Source: Micromonospora ureilytica | GTDB lineage: Bacteria; Actinomycetota; Actinomycetes; Mycobacteriales; Micromonosporaceae | Length of the DNA stretch: 64,000 bases | Assembly: GCF_015751765.1 (NCBI RefSeq) | Contig: NZ_JADOTX010000001.1 | Span: 4,402,001-4,466,000, forward strand | Reading direction: 5' to 3' | Part shown: positions 25,653 to 34,649 of the stretch, in pieces | Numbering within the stretch: position 1 is the first letter of the stretch | How the letters are laid out: the number at the start of each line of letters is the position of its first letter | Translations under genes and position numbers: made by a program | Notes under the pieces: model-generated | What the model saw: the letters and a program-made list of their open reading frames with translations, nothing else | The model's database searches: none | What the model was told of the DNA's origin: nothing

Positions 25653-26522
25653 TCAGCTGGTCGGTGCGGGCTCCAGGCCGGGGATCTCCTCGGAGATCCA
25701 GATCGGCTGCCAGTTCGGCACCTCGTGGAAGCGGCGCAGCTCGAACAGCCCGGCAACCGAGCCACTCCAGGCCCCGTACGGCGGGTTGGCCTCGTCGAAG
25801 CCACTCTGCACGAAGGTCAGCGTCGTCCGGCCACCGGACTCGGCCAGCTCCCAGCTCGTCACGCCGGTCGGCCCCCAGTCGATGGACATCCGTCGACCGG
25901 GCTCCAGGTCGACGACCTTGGCCGCGTAACCGGTCTCGAAGCCGCCCATGGCGTACCGGCCGCCGACCCAGGGCTCGATGCCGATCGGGTAGCCGAACCA
26001 TGCGCTGGCCTGCTCGGAGTCGGTAAGCGACTCCCACACCTTGTCGGCGGGGGCGGCGATGACCAGCTCACCGCGCAGGTCGGCGGAGGTGAAGTCGGTG
26101 CGGGGCAGCAGTGGCTTGCCCTCCACGTGGGCGGCCAGGTTGGCGATGGACAGCGCCCAGAACGTCTGGAGCACACCCCGGATGCTGGAGCCGCTCATCG
26201 CCTCGGCGAAGTCGAAGTGGCTCTGGGTCAGCATCAGCACGGTGCTGTCGGTGCCCTCGGCGGTCAACTGAAACTCGGTGGTGGTCTCCACCCCGTCGAG
26301 CAGCCAGCCGAAGCGCAGCGTGTCGTCATCGGCGTGCAGCAGCCGCTGGTGCGGGGCGTCGCCCTCGGGCGTGTAGCGGCCCCAGAACTCGTACCGCTGG
26401 GGCAGCTCGACCTCGGCGTGCTCGGCCAGCCAGAGACGCAGCTCGGCCGGGTCGGTCAGGGCCTGGCGGACGCGCCCGACGGGCGCGGAGAGACGGGCCT
26501 GGACCTTCATCGGCTCACTCAT
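25653..26522 (-). CDS. Tandem SRPBCC (AHSA1-like) domain protein
   Basis: 289 residues made of two START/Bet v1-type domains. The first is MKVQARLSAPVGRVRQALTD...LRLWLAEHAEVELPQRYEFWGRY; the second, from about residue 165, is GELVIAAPADKVWESLTDSE...SAWFGYPIGIEPWVGGRYAMG. AHSA1-like domains bind hydrophobic ligands or chaperones. ATG at 26522 overlaps the stop of the upstream HTH gene by eight bases, so translation is coupled, a common pairing in which the regulator controls the SRPBCC protein. Confidence 0.8.
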   Translation of the reverse strand: MSEPMKVQARLSAPVGRVRQALTDPAELRLWLAEHAEVELPQRYEFWGRYTPEGDAPHQRLLHADDDTLRFGWLLDGVETTTEFQLTAEGTDSTVLMLTQSHFDFAEAMSGSSIRGVLQTFWALSIANLAAHVEGKPLLPRTDFTSADLRGELVIAAPADKVWESLTDSEQASAWFGYPIGIEPWVGGRYAMGGFETGYAAKVVDLEPGRRMSIDWGPTGVTSWELAESGGRTTLTFVQSGFDEANPPYGAWSGSVAGLFELRRFHEVPNWQPIWISEEIPGLEPAPTS

Positions 26523-27072
26523 TGTCGTTCCCTTTCGGATAGCAGGCGACGGCCAGCTTGAAGGCATCGCCTTCGCTGCCGCCGTAGCGGGTGAACAACT
26601 CCTGAAGTGCGGTTTGCAGGTCGTGCAGGAACTGCTGGCGCTGCTCGGCCGGCACCCGGATCTCGCCGGAGACCCCGATCGAGGGCAGCTCGGGTGCCGC
26701 CCGGTCCAGGCCGGCGATGTCGGCCTGCACCTCCTCCATCAGGTCGAGCAGGTAGCCCAGGCTCAGCTCGTCGCGGGCCCGGCGCAGGCCGATCCGGCCG
26801 ACGAGCCGCGGGGAGAGCCAGTAGGAGCGGGCGGCGGCCTGGTAGATGCCTTCGGTGATGCCGCGGACCTTGCGTTCGTTGACCAGCTCGACGAGGCCGG
26901 CCGCGACGAGCTGCTTGACGTGGTAGTAGACGCGCTGTGGCGTCTGGTCGAGTCGGGCCGCGACCTCGGTGCAGGTGCGCGGCTCGGCCAGTTGCCGCAG
27001 CACCTCGACGCGCTGCGGCTTGAGCAGGACTTCGGCCTGCTCGATCTGCTCCAGGTACAGGACGTCTCTCAT
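26515..27072 (-). CDS. ArsR-like winged helix-turn-helix regulator
   Basis: 185 residues. The N-terminal winged helix reads LLKPQRVEVLRQLAEPRTCTEVAARL, then TPQRVYYHVKQLVAAGLVEL, the ArsR/HTH_20 pattern. The C-terminal half (SLGYLLDLMEEVQADIAGLD; FLHDLQTALQELFTRYGGSE) probably serves dimerisation and sensing. The cysteine metal site of classical ArsR is absent, so the ligand is likely organic. The ATG at 27072 lies 11 bp from a perfect palindrome, consistent with autorepression. Confidence 0.8.
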   Translation of the reverse strand: MRDVLYLEQIEQAEVLLKPQRVEVLRQLAEPRTCTEVAARLDQTPQRVYYHVKQLVAAGLVELVNERKVRGITEGIYQAAARSYWLSPRLVGRIGLRRARDELSLGYLLDLMEEVQADIAGLDRAAPELPSIGVSGEIRVPAEQRQQFLHDLQTALQELFTRYGGSEGDAFKLAVACYPKGNDNE

Positions 27073-27083
27073 GGCAAAATCAG

Positions 27084-27097
27084 TTTGTACGTACAAA
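27084..27097. promoter_or_regulatory. Operator palindrome of the ArsR-like gene
   Basis: TTTGTACGTACAAA is a perfect 14-bp palindrome in AT-rich DNA just upstream of the regulator start. Its size and place fit a dimeric winged-helix repressor site overlapping the promoter. Confidence 0.6.
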
Positions 27098-27121
27098 ACT
27101 TCTTTGTCAATCACTTCGCGA

Positions 27122-27152
27122 GAAGCCGCGCCGACTTTCTCGGCGCGGCTTC
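27122..27152 (-). terminator. Hairpin terminator of the tmsAB operon
   Basis: GAAGCCGCGCCGA (27122-27134) pairs perfectly with 27140-27152 across a five-base loop (CTTTC). It lies 20 bp after the tmsB stop codon in the leftward direction and also separates this operon from the next promoter. Confidence 0.75.
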
Positions 27153-27172
27153 AGGCAACGGTCAGCAGGTGG

Positions 27173-28516
27173 TCAGGGCAACCAGTCCGGTCGCAGCGGG
27201 TAGCCGCTCACGCCGTTCGGGCCGTTGTGGGTGGCCAGCACCTGGTGCAGCTGGATGCCGTTGCGTTCGAACGCCATCCGCGACCCGGCCATGTAGAGCC
27301 CCCACACCCGGGCGGTGCCCGCGCCGACCTCCGAGACGCAGAAATCCCAGTGCTCGACCAGGTTGCGACACCACGCGGCCAGCGTCAGCGCGTAGTGCTG
27401 GCGCAGGTTCTCCTCGTGGTGCACCTCGAACCCGGCGTCGTGCACCTCGCTGATCAACCGGCCCGGACCGGCCAGCTCACCGTCCGGAAAGACGTACCTG
27501 TCGATGAACGCGCCGGAGCGGTGCGGCGCCCGGTTGTCCGCGCGGGTGATGCAGTGGTTGAGCAGACGCCCGCCCTGCCGCAGCCGACTGCGCAGCGCCC
27601 CGAAGTACATCGGGTAGTTACGCACCCCGATGTGCTCGGTCAACCCGATCGAGGAGATGGCGTCGAACTGCTCGGCCGGCGCGTCCCGGTAGTCCAGATA
27701 TCGCACCTCCGCCAGCTCGGTCAACCCCTCCCGCTCGATCGCGGCCTGCGCCCACTGCGCCTGCGCCTTCGACAGGGTCACACCGAGCGCCTTGACGCCG
27801 TACTCGCGCGCGGCGTGGCGCACCATGCCACCCCAGCCGCACCCGACATCCAGCAGCCGCATCCCCTTCTTGAGCGCCAGCTTGCCGGCGACCAGGTCGT
27901 ACTTCGCCGCCTGGGCCTGCTCCAGCGTGTCGTCCGGAGACCGGAAAACCGCGCAGGTGTACGTCATCGACGGGCCGAGCACCTTCTCGTAGAAGGCGTT
28001 GGAGACGTCGTAGTGGTGCGAGATGGCAGTGCTGTCCCGTACCCGCGAGTGCCGCAGGCCGTTCACCACCCGCTTCCAGCGGGGCTGCGCCTCCTGCGGC
28101 GGCGCCGGCGGCGGCATCAGCCGCTCCCAGCCCAGCCCACGGACCAGCGCCAGCCCCTCAGCCAGCGACGGTGGACGCAACCGCAGCTCATCCTTGAGCA
28201 CCCGCAACGCCTCGTACGGGTCACCCGGGTGCACGCCCTGCAACGCCAGGTCACCACTGACGTACGCCCGGGCCATGCCCAGGTCGCCGGGTGCGGTGAG
28301 CAGGTACGACAGCCCCCGCTCGGATTGGATCGCCAGGGTGATGCCGGCGTCGGACGGGCCGACGGCGCTGCCGTCGTACCCGGTGATCCGCACCGGCAAC
28401 GGCCCCGTGGTGACCGCGCGGACGACATCCGCGACGGTCGGACCCGTGTGCCGGCCCCCCGCCGGCGGGGTGGCGGGGACGCTCGCCGCCCCCTGATCTC
28501 TGTCGGTCAGGCTCAT
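27173..28516 (-). CDS. tmsB: S-adenosylmethionine fatty-acyl methyltransferase (CFA-synthase family), TmsB/BfaB-type
   Basis: 447 residues of the cyclopropane-fatty-acyl-phospholipid synthase family, longer at the N-terminus as in mycobacterial UfaA1. The SAM site is LLDVGCGWGGMVRHAA. YDVSNAFYEKVLGPSMTYTCAVF, ISSIGLTEHIG and FPDGELAGPG are family hallmarks. Paired with the adjacent FAD oxidoreductase it is expected to transfer a methyl group to C10 of an oleoyl phospholipid, giving a 10-methylene intermediate. ATG at 28516 overlaps the tmsA stop (ATGA). Confidence 0.85.
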   Translation of the reverse strand: MSLTDRDQGAASVPATPPAGGRHTGPTVADVVRAVTTGPLPVRITGYDGSAVGPSDAGITLAIQSERGLSYLLTAPGDLGMARAYVSGDLALQGVHPGDPYEALRVLKDELRLRPPSLAEGLALVRGLGWERLMPPPAPPQEAQPRWKRVVNGLRHSRVRDSTAISHHYDVSNAFYEKVLGPSMTYTCAVFRSPDDTLEQAQAAKYDLVAGKLALKKGMRLLDVGCGWGGMVRHAAREYGVKALGVTLSKAQAQWAQAAIEREGLTELAEVRYLDYRDAPAEQFDAISSIGLTEHIGVRNYPMYFGALRSRLRQGGRLLNHCITRADNRAPHRSGAFIDRYVFPDGELAGPGRLISEVHDAGFEVHHEENLRQHYALTLAAWCRNLVEHWDFCVSEVGAGTARVWGLYMAGSRMAFERNGIQLHQVLATHNGPNGVSGYPLRPDWLP

Positions 28517-29910
28517 GCTCGTGCTACCGCCTTTTCGTACAGTCCCGTCAGCCGGTGGTCCGGGTCGTAGCGGTCTTTCACCGCGCGCCACGTGTCGCCG
28601 CCGTAGAGGCGATCGAAGGCGTCCCGGTCGTAGTACGCGTCGGAGTAGAGCGACTTGTGGCCGCCCGACTCCGACACCCTGCGTTCGATCGTGCGGTTGA
28701 CGTCGCCGTCGGCGGCGCCCGGCGCGATCGGCACGCTCCCCCAGAACCCAATGTTGACGTAGTCCTGCCCCGGCCGGAGCGGATACAGCGGCCAGGACCG
28801 CGCCGAACCGGGCCCCGCCGGCTCACGCAGTCGCAACGGGCACAGCCACACCGGGTTCATCCCCACCGCGCCGGCGAACCAGCGCAGGAAGTCAGCCGTC
28901 CGGTCCAGCGGGATCTCCACGTCCTGCACGACCCGCTCCCGGGCCGGTTGCCCGCGCAGCCGGTCGATCCGGGCCGCCACCTGGTGGCGGTGCTCAAGGC
29001 GGACCAGTCGGTGGTAGAAGTCGCTGCGTCGGTAACGCGCCGGCCAGAGCCTGCGCACGACCGGGTGCTGCGCGCCGAACGCCGACGAGCACCAGAACCA
29101 GTCGGTGTCCCAGCGCCACAGATAGTCGTACGCGGTGAGCACGTCGCGGGTGCGCTGGCGCAGCGACCGGTAGTAGATCGCCTGACCGGTGTAGTCGCTG
29201 GGCGGGTCGGCCACGTCGGTGAACGTGGCGAACACCAGGTACGACTCGCCGGGGCTGAACATCACCCCGTCCATCGCGTCCACCGGCTCGCCGGCCCAGG
29301 ATCGGGTCGCGCTCACCTCCGCGATCGCGTCGGTCAGCGCCTCCAGTTGGGTGAACCGGACGTTGCGCAACGCCACGTACCGGCCGACCGGTTGCAGCTC
29401 GATGCGCAGCCGGGTGGCGTAGCCGAGGCTGCCCAGCGAGTTGGGGAACGCGGTGAACAGGTCGGCGTGCTCGCCGTCGGGTCGGGCGGTGACGATCTCG
29501 CCGGAGCCGGTGAGGATGTCCATCTCCAGCACCGACTCGTGCGGCAGGCCGTTGCGGAACGAGGTCGACTCGATCCCGAGGCCGGTGACCGCGCCGCCCA
29601 GTGTGATGGTGCGCAACTGCGGCACCACCAACGGCATCAACCCGTGCGGCAGCGTCGCGTCGACCAGGTCCTCGTAGGTGCACATGCCCTGCACGTCGGC
29701 GGTGCGGCCGGCCGGGTCGACCGACAGCACGCCGTTCAGGCCACTCACGTCGAGCCCCGGAGTCCGTGGAGCGGACCGGGGGCGGAACAGGTTGGAGGTG
29801 CGTTTGGCCAGCCGGACAGGCTCGCCAGTGGGCACCGCGGCGTACGACCGCCGCAGCGTGTCCACCGCTTGATCATGGTCAATCGGATGATCCACACGCT
29901 CAGCGCGCAT
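28513..29910 (-). CDS. tmsA: FAD-binding oxidoreductase reducing 10-methylene to 10-methyl fatty acid, TmsA/BfaA-type
   Basis: 465 residues with a PCMH-type FAD domain (LSVDPAGRTADVQGMCTYEDLVDATLPHG; ITLGGAVTGLGIESTSFRNGL) and a C-terminal cap resembling DHCR24-like oxidoreductases (YDPDHRLTGLYEKAV at the end). Partner genes of CFA-like methyltransferases of this type (bfaA/tmsA) reduce the 10-methylene acyl chain to the 10-methyl (tuberculostearic) form. The operon order tmsA-tmsB with four-base overlap fits. The third gene tmsC of some organisms is absent. 10-methyl acids are usual in Micromonosporaceae membranes. Confidence 0.85.
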   Translation of the reverse strand: MRAERVDHPIDHDQAVDTLRRSYAAVPTGEPVRLAKRTSNLFRPRSAPRTPGLDVSGLNGVLSVDPAGRTADVQGMCTYEDLVDATLPHGLMPLVVPQLRTITLGGAVTGLGIESTSFRNGLPHESVLEMDILTGSGEIVTARPDGEHADLFTAFPNSLGSLGYATRLRIELQPVGRYVALRNVRFTQLEALTDAIAEVSATRSWAGEPVDAMDGVMFSPGESYLVFATFTDVADPPSDYTGQAIYYRSLRQRTRDVLTAYDYLWRWDTDWFWCSSAFGAQHPVVRRLWPARYRRSDFYHRLVRLEHRHQVAARIDRLRGQPARERVVQDVEIPLDRTADFLRWFAGAVGMNPVWLCPLRLREPAGPGSARSWPLYPLRPGQDYVNIGFWGSVPIAPGAADGDVNRTIERRVSESGGHKSLYSDAYYDRDAFDRLYGGDTWRAVKDRYDPDHRLTGLYEKAVARA

Positions 29911-30003
29911 GTGATCACCTTACGCTCGCCGTTCGGAAACCGTGGGATGTCGGCGCTGGCAGTTTCCCGTCCGGTAGCAGGCCGGACGGCTACCGTGGCG
30001 GGC

Positions 30004-30474
30004 ATGCCATCGCCAGCGATCGTCGCCCTGGACGCCGCCCAACTGCCGTATCGGCTGGTCAGCCACGGTGCGGTCGGCAGTCTCGCGGAGGCGGCCGCCG
30101 TCCGGGGCGTGGCCGTCCCCGACGTGGTCAAGACGATAGTGGTCCGCCGCGGTGAAGCCGATCACCTGTTCGTGCTCACCCCCGGCGACCGGGTCATCTC
30201 CTGGCCCAAGCTGCGCGCCCTGCTCGGGGTACACCGGCTCTCCATGCCGGACGCGGCGGGCGCCCTGGCCGCCACCGGCTACGAACGCGGCACCATCACC
30301 CCGTTCGGCGCGAGCACTGCCTGGCCGGTGGTCGCCGACGAGCGACTGCGCGGCCGGGAGATCACGCTGGGGGCCGGCGAGCGCGGTCTCGCCGTCGCGA
30401 TCGCCGCCGACGCCGCGATAGCCGCCCTCGACGCCACAGTGGCCGACGTCACCGATCCGCAGCCCACCCGCTGA
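30004..30474 (+). CDS. YbaK/ProX-family aminoacyl-tRNA deacylase
   Basis: 156 residues: LPYRLVSHGAVGSLAEAAAVRGV, then VVKTIVVRRGEADHLFVLTPGDRVISWPKLR with the family lysine, and GYERGTITPFGA with the G-x-x-x-P-x-G motif. YbaK/ProX proteins hydrolyse mischarged Cys- or Ala-tRNA(Pro). The ATG is 93 bp from the divergent tmsA start. No operon partner is certain, since the DUF427 gene follows after 37 bp. Confidence 0.85.
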   Translation: MPSPAIVALDAAQLPYRLVSHGAVGSLAEAAAVRGVAVPDVVKTIVVRRGEADHLFVLTPGDRVISWPKLRALLGVHRLSMPDAAGALAATGYERGTITPFGASTAWPVVADERLRGREITLGAGERGLAVAIAADAAIAALDATVADVTDPQPTR

Positions 30475-30511
30475 GCGCTGCCGGCGCGGCGACGCGGCCT
30501 ACTGTTGAGAC

Positions 30512-30796
<285 letters not shown>

Positions 30797-30843
30797 CGTC
30801 GCCGACTGGCCGTGACCGCCGGCGGTGGGTGAGGATGGCCGGT

Positions 30844-31560
30844 ATGTCCGCGCCCGAGGAACGCCCCGACCCCCACGGCACCGTCTACGGCGGTCACCGG
30901 GCACCGCGCTCCGGCCCGCTGGCCGATCCGCTCTTGCGGGTCGCGGTGGCGGTCGGCGTCGTCGGCGTGCTCCTGGGGGTCGTGTTCGCCACCGGGCTGC
31001 TCGACGGTGACGACCAGCCGGCCGTGCCGGCGTCGGTCGGTACGTCGTCCAGCGCGGCCCAGCTGCCCAGCGAACCGGCCGGCGAGCCGAGCCCGACCGC
31101 CTCGGCCGAGCCGTCACCGACCCCGTCGGCCAGCGCGCCGGCCGCCCCGCCCACCGGGCCCCGGGTGCTGCGCGCCCCCTCGGGTCTCTGCCTGGGGCTC
31201 GACGGCGACGGCGAGAAGGCCGAGGCCGAGTTGGCCGTCTGCACCGGCGCCCCGGAGCAGCAGTGGGTGGTCAGCCCGGCCGGCGCGGACGTACTGACGT
31301 TGACCAATGCCAAGTACGGGCAGTGCCTCGACGTCGAGGGCGGCAGCGGGGACGACGGCGCGCGGTTGCAGCAGTTCCCCTGCCACGGCGAGGCCAACCA
31401 GCAGTGGCGGTTCGGCGGGACCGGCACTGGCGCGGTGCTGCTCGTCGCCGCGCACAGCAACAAGTGCGCCCAGGCCGACGACGACGCTGTCGAGGCCGGC
31501 GAGGACATCCGGCAGCGACAGTGCGACGGCCGGCCGGCCCAGCAGTGGACAGTGAGCTGA
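30844..31560 (+). CDS. Membrane-anchored ricin-type lectin domain protein
   Basis: 238 residues. One transmembrane helix (LLRVAVAVGVVGVLLGVVFATGLL) is followed by a ~50-residue Ser/Pro/Thr linker. The extracellular C-terminal ~120 residues form a beta-trefoil with three QxW repeats (QQWVV, QQWRF, QQWTV) and SGLCLGLDGDG, YGQCLDVEG, NKCAQADD lobes. It likely binds polysaccharide at the cell surface; no catalytic domain is attached. In-frame starts at 30829, 30835 and 30844 are all possible; the last is preferred for GAGG spacing. Confidence 0.8.
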   Translation: MSAPEERPDPHGTVYGGHRAPRSGPLADPLLRVAVAVGVVGVLLGVVFATGLLDGDDQPAVPASVGTSSSAAQLPSEPAGEPSPTASAEPSPTPSASAPAAPPTGPRVLRAPSGLCLGLDGDGEKAEAELAVCTGAPEQQWVVSPAGADVLTLTNAKYGQCLDVEGGSGDDGARLQQFPCHGEANQQWRFGGTGTGAVLLVAAHSNKCAQADDDAVEAGEDIRQRQCDGRPAQQWTVS

Positions 31561-31579
31561 CCGGCCGACGGGTCACGGT

Positions 31580-32884
31580 TCAGCCCCGGAAGCTCCACGC
31601 CCGGGGCGCGGTCGCAGCGACCAGCACGGCCTCCGGCACCGGCCGGCCCGGTCGCCTACGCAGCAGCAACGACAGCCCGGCGGCGCCGATCGACAGCGCA
31701 CCCGCCACGTACCAGGCCATCGCATAGTCGCCCAACCGATCCCGGACCAGTCCCGCACCGGTCGCGGCGACCGCCGCGCCGAGTTGGTGCGCGGCGAACA
31801 CCCAGCCGAACACCACAGCTCCGGCGCCACCGAAGTACTCCCGGCACAGCGCCACGGTCGGCGGCACGGTGGCCACCCAGTCCAGGCCGTAGAAGACGAT
31901 GAACACCAGCATGCTCGGCTCGGCCGTGCCGGAGAACAGGCTCGGCAGCACCAGCAGGGACAGTCCCCGCAGCGCGTAGTACATGCCGAGCAGCAACCGG
32001 CTGTCCACCCGGTCGGTGAGCCAGCCGGAGGCGATCGTGCCGACGATGTCGAAGAGCCCCACCAGGGCGAGCAACCCGGCCGCGGTGGTCTGGGCCATGC
32101 CGTGGTCGTGCGCGGCCGGCACGAAGTGCGTACCGACCAGGCCGTTGGTGGTCGCCCCGCAGATCGCGAACCCTCCGGCCAGCAGCCAGAACGGTCGGGT
32201 CCGGGCCGCGGTGGCCAGCGCGCCGAGCGCCCGGGACGCCGCGCCGCCGGTCGCCGGCGGCGCCGCCACGACCTCGGTCGCCCCGTAGGCGGGCAGGCCG
32301 AGATCCGCCGGGTGCTCGCGCAGCAGCTACACCACCAGGGGTACGACCGCCAGCGCCGCCGCGGCCACGACAAGCGCGGCGGTACGCCAGCCGTGGTCGC
32401 GTACCAGGATGGCGATCAGTGGCAGGAACACCAGTTGTCCGGCCGCCCCGCCGGCGGTCAGCACTCCGGTGACCAGGCCCCGGCGGTGGACGAACCAGCG
32501 CCCGGTGACGGTGGCCACGAACGCCAGCGCCATCGAGCCGGTGCCCAACCCCACCAGCACACCCCAGCAGAGCAGAAGCTGCCAGCTGGCGGTCATGAAG
32601 ATCGTCAACCCGCTGCCGGCGGCGACCAGCAGCAGCGCCACCGAGACCACCCGGCGGATGCCGAACCGGTCCATCAGGGCGGCCGCGAACGGCGCGGTGA
32701 GCCCGTAGAGCAGCAGGTTGACCGAGACGGCCGCGGAGATCGTGGCCAGGGGCCAGCCGAACTCCTCGTGCAGTGGGTGCAACAGCACCGACGGGGTGGC
32801 GCGGAAGCCGGCCGCGCCGACCAGCGCCACGAAGGCGACGGCGGCGACCAGCCAGGCGGGATGCAGACGGCGGTTCTTGGTCAC
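31580..32884 (-). pseudogene. MFS transporter interrupted by an in-frame TAG codon
   Basis: Read through, the frame from GTG at 32884 to the stop at 31580 would code about 434 residues with twelve helices of a monocarboxylate/oxalate-type MFS carrier (PFAAALMDRFGIRRVVSV; RRGLVTGVLTAGGAAGQLVF; SGWLTDRVDSRLLLGM). A single TAG at 32329-32327 splits it after VVPLVV and before LLREHPADLGL, in the same frame, at the central loop. The two halves otherwise look intact, so the lesion is recent, a sequencing error, or suppressed. It is divergent from a GlxA-type regulator that probably controlled it. Confidence 0.8.
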
Positions 32885-32954
32885 GGAACAAGTCTGAGGC
32901 GGGCCGCACACCTCGACGAGTGGCCGGAAAGCCATCATGCGCAATAATCGGGCC

Positions 32955-33944
32955 ATGAGCGCTCGCCCGCACCGGATCGCCGTACTCGCCCTGCACCAGG
33001 TGGTCGGCCTGGACCTCGGCACCCCGTCGCAGGTCTTCGGCACCGCTCGGGCCGCCGACGGGACGCCCTTCTACGACGTCCGGGTATGCACCCCGGGCGG
33101 GCAGCCGGTACGCAGCACCGGCGGCTTCCAGGTGCTCCCCGACCATGGTCTGGAGCTGCTCGACACCGCCGACACGGTGATCGTCCCGGGCATCCACGAC
33201 AGCTCCACGTTGGCCTCGGGCACCGTCGAGCCGGAGGTGATCGAGGCGCTGCGCGTTGCGCACGAACGGGGTGCCCGGATCATGTCGATCTGCACCGGGG
33301 CGTTCGTGCTCGCGGCCGCCGGGCTCCTCGACGGGCGGCGGGCGACCACCCACTGGGCGTACGCCGAGCGGTTCCGCCACCTGCACGGCCGGGTGGACCT
33401 CGACCCGGGCGTGCTGTTCATCGCCGACGACAGGGTGCTCACCTCGGCCGGAGTCGCCGCCGGCATCGACCTCTGCCTGCACGTCATCCGTCTCGACCAC
33501 GGCAGCGAGGTGGCCAACCGGGCGGCCCGCCGCTGTGTGATGCCACCGTGGCGCGACGGCGGCCAGGCGCAGTACATCGAGCAGCCGGTGCCGAAGGCGA
33601 CCGACACCAGCACGGCGGGCGCCCGGGAGTGGGCGCGGCAGCGGCTGCACGAGCCGATCGCGCTGCGCGACCTGGCCGAGCGCGCGCGGATGAGCGTGCG
33701 CACCTTCACCCGACGCTTCCGGTTGGAGACCGGCCTGAGCCCGGCCCAGTGGCTGCTGCAACAGCGCACCGACCACGCGAGACTGCTGCTGGAGACGACC
33801 GACCTCACCGTCGACCAGATCGCCCACCGCTCGGGTTTCGGCACCACCGCCGCCCTACGCCAGCAACTGCACCAACGCATCGGCGTAGCGCCCTCGACCT
33901 ACCGCCGCACCTTCCACCCCCGCCCAGCCCTAACCAAAACCTGA
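32955..33944 (+). CDS. GlxA-family (DJ-1/PfpI + AraC) transcriptional regulator
   Basis: 329 residues. The N-terminal DJ-1/PfpI-like domain (IAVLALHQVVGLDLGTPSQVF) has the nucleophile-elbow MSICTGAFVLAAAGLLDG. The C-terminal AraC-type DNA-binding domain carries two helix-turn-helices (IALRDLAERARMSVRTFTRRF and TVDQIAHRSGFGTTAALRQQ). Members act as activators of adjacent metabolic or transport genes. The ATG at 32955 lies 70 bp from the divergent MFS gene start. Confidence 0.9.
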   Translation: MSARPHRIAVLALHQVVGLDLGTPSQVFGTARAADGTPFYDVRVCTPGGQPVRSTGGFQVLPDHGLELLDTADTVIVPGIHDSSTLASGTVEPEVIEALRVAHERGARIMSICTGAFVLAAAGLLDGRRATTHWAYAERFRHLHGRVDLDPGVLFIADDRVLTSAGVAAGIDLCLHVIRLDHGSEVANRAARRCVMPPWRDGGQAQYIEQPVPKATDTSTAGAREWARQRLHEPIALRDLAERARMSVRTFTRRFRLETGLSPAQWLLQQRTDHARLLLETTDLTVDQIAHRSGFGTTAALRQQLHQRIGVAPSTYRRTFHPRPALTKT

Positions 33945-33959
33945 CCCGCCCCGCCCCCG

Positions 33960-34029
33960 CGATCTTGCACTTACTGTTGTCGATCCGCCCTTTTATGCGG
34001 CTTTTGTCGGGACAGAAAGTGCAAGATCG
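33960..34029. repeat. Palindromic repeat with GATCTTGCACTT arms
   Basis: CGATCTTGCACTT (33960-33972) and its exact complement at 34017-34029 enclose 44 bases. The pairing continues imperfectly inward (CTGT with ACAG). It sits between convergent genes and is AT-richer than its surroundings. It looks like a dispersed REP-type element; a terminator for the GlxA gene is the alternative. Confidence 0.65.
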
Positions 34030-34067
34030 GCGGAGGACTTGGGGCGGGGTGGGCAGCACGAGCGCGA

Positions 34068-34111
34068 GCGTGATGTCTGTGGGTCATCGTGATGACTCAC
34101 CGACATCACGC
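34068..34111. repeat. Near-perfect 44-bp palindrome
   Basis: Left arm 34068-34088 and right arm 34091-34111 match at 19 of 21 positions (GCGTGATGTCxGTGxGTCATC) around a two-base centre. It follows the previous palindrome by 38 bp. Together they fill most of the 212-bp gap between the GlxA-type regulator and the DinB-like gene. Confidence 0.65.
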
Positions 34112-34156
34112 TCAACTGGGCAAGACCTTCGGCGCCGACCGGCCGATCGACGTCGC

Positions 34157-34621
34157 TCAGGACCGCAGGACGTGCAGCTGGGACTGATGCTTCGGCAGGT
34201 GCACCCGCATGTGCAGGTCCAGGGTGCGGGACCAAGGCAGCGGCTCGTCGACGATGAGGTCGAAGCCCTCGCGTAAATGCGTCGCGACCGGGGTCTCGGC
34301 GGCCAGGCCGAGCTGATCGACCAGCCCGCACAGCCGATCGCTGGTGCCGTGCAGCAGCGCGGTCAGACCGCGCAGACCACCCTGCTCGGCGGCGAGCGCG
34401 TCCAGCTGCGGACGGTGCATGTCCTCTTCCAACTCGTAGTAGGCGAACGGCGACCCGGCCAGCAGCGCCTCGGTGGCCTGGATCATCAGCTCGTCGTTGG
34501 CGACCAGATGCGCGACGATCTGCTCGGCACTGAGCTGCCCCTCCGGAGCCGGACCGAACCCGCCGGCGTCGACCTCCGCGAACAGGGCACCGTAAGCCCG
34601 CCGCAATCCCCCGCTCTCCAT
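34157..34621 (-). CDS. DinB/mycothiol-dependent isomerase-like four-helix protein
   Basis: 154 residues forming a DinB-type helical bundle (LSAEQIVAHLVANDELMIQATEALL; LTALLHGTSDRLCGLVDQLG; LDLHMRVHLPKHQSQLHVL). Candidate metal ligands are His in AHLVAND and the C-terminal HMRVHLPKH. Such proteins use mycothiol or bacillithiol or act as small isomerases. The start is uncertain: ATG at 34621 directly abuts a G-run. It runs after the VWA gene in the same direction (28-bp gap). Confidence 0.6.
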   Translation of the reverse strand: MESGGLRRAYGALFAEVDAGGFGPAPEGQLSAEQIVAHLVANDELMIQATEALLAGSPFAYYELEEDMHRPQLDALAAEQGGLRGLTALLHGTSDRLCGLVDQLGLAAETPVATHLREGFDLIVDEPLPWSRTLDLHMRVHLPKHQSQLHVLRS

Positions 34622-34649
34622 CCCCCCAGTCAACCCGCCCCAACGGGAG

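Noticed and set aside
28555..30474. Rightward open frame of 639 codons opposite tmsA
   Set aside because: Only its last 156 codons (from 30004) form a real protein, YbaK-like; the rest is antisense to tmsA and is a GC-rich shadow frame.
31656..33827. Leftward open frame of 723 codons across the MFS and GlxA-type genes
   Set aside because: Arg/Gly/Val-rich translation without family likeness; the two overlapping genes have intact, recognisable domains in other frames.
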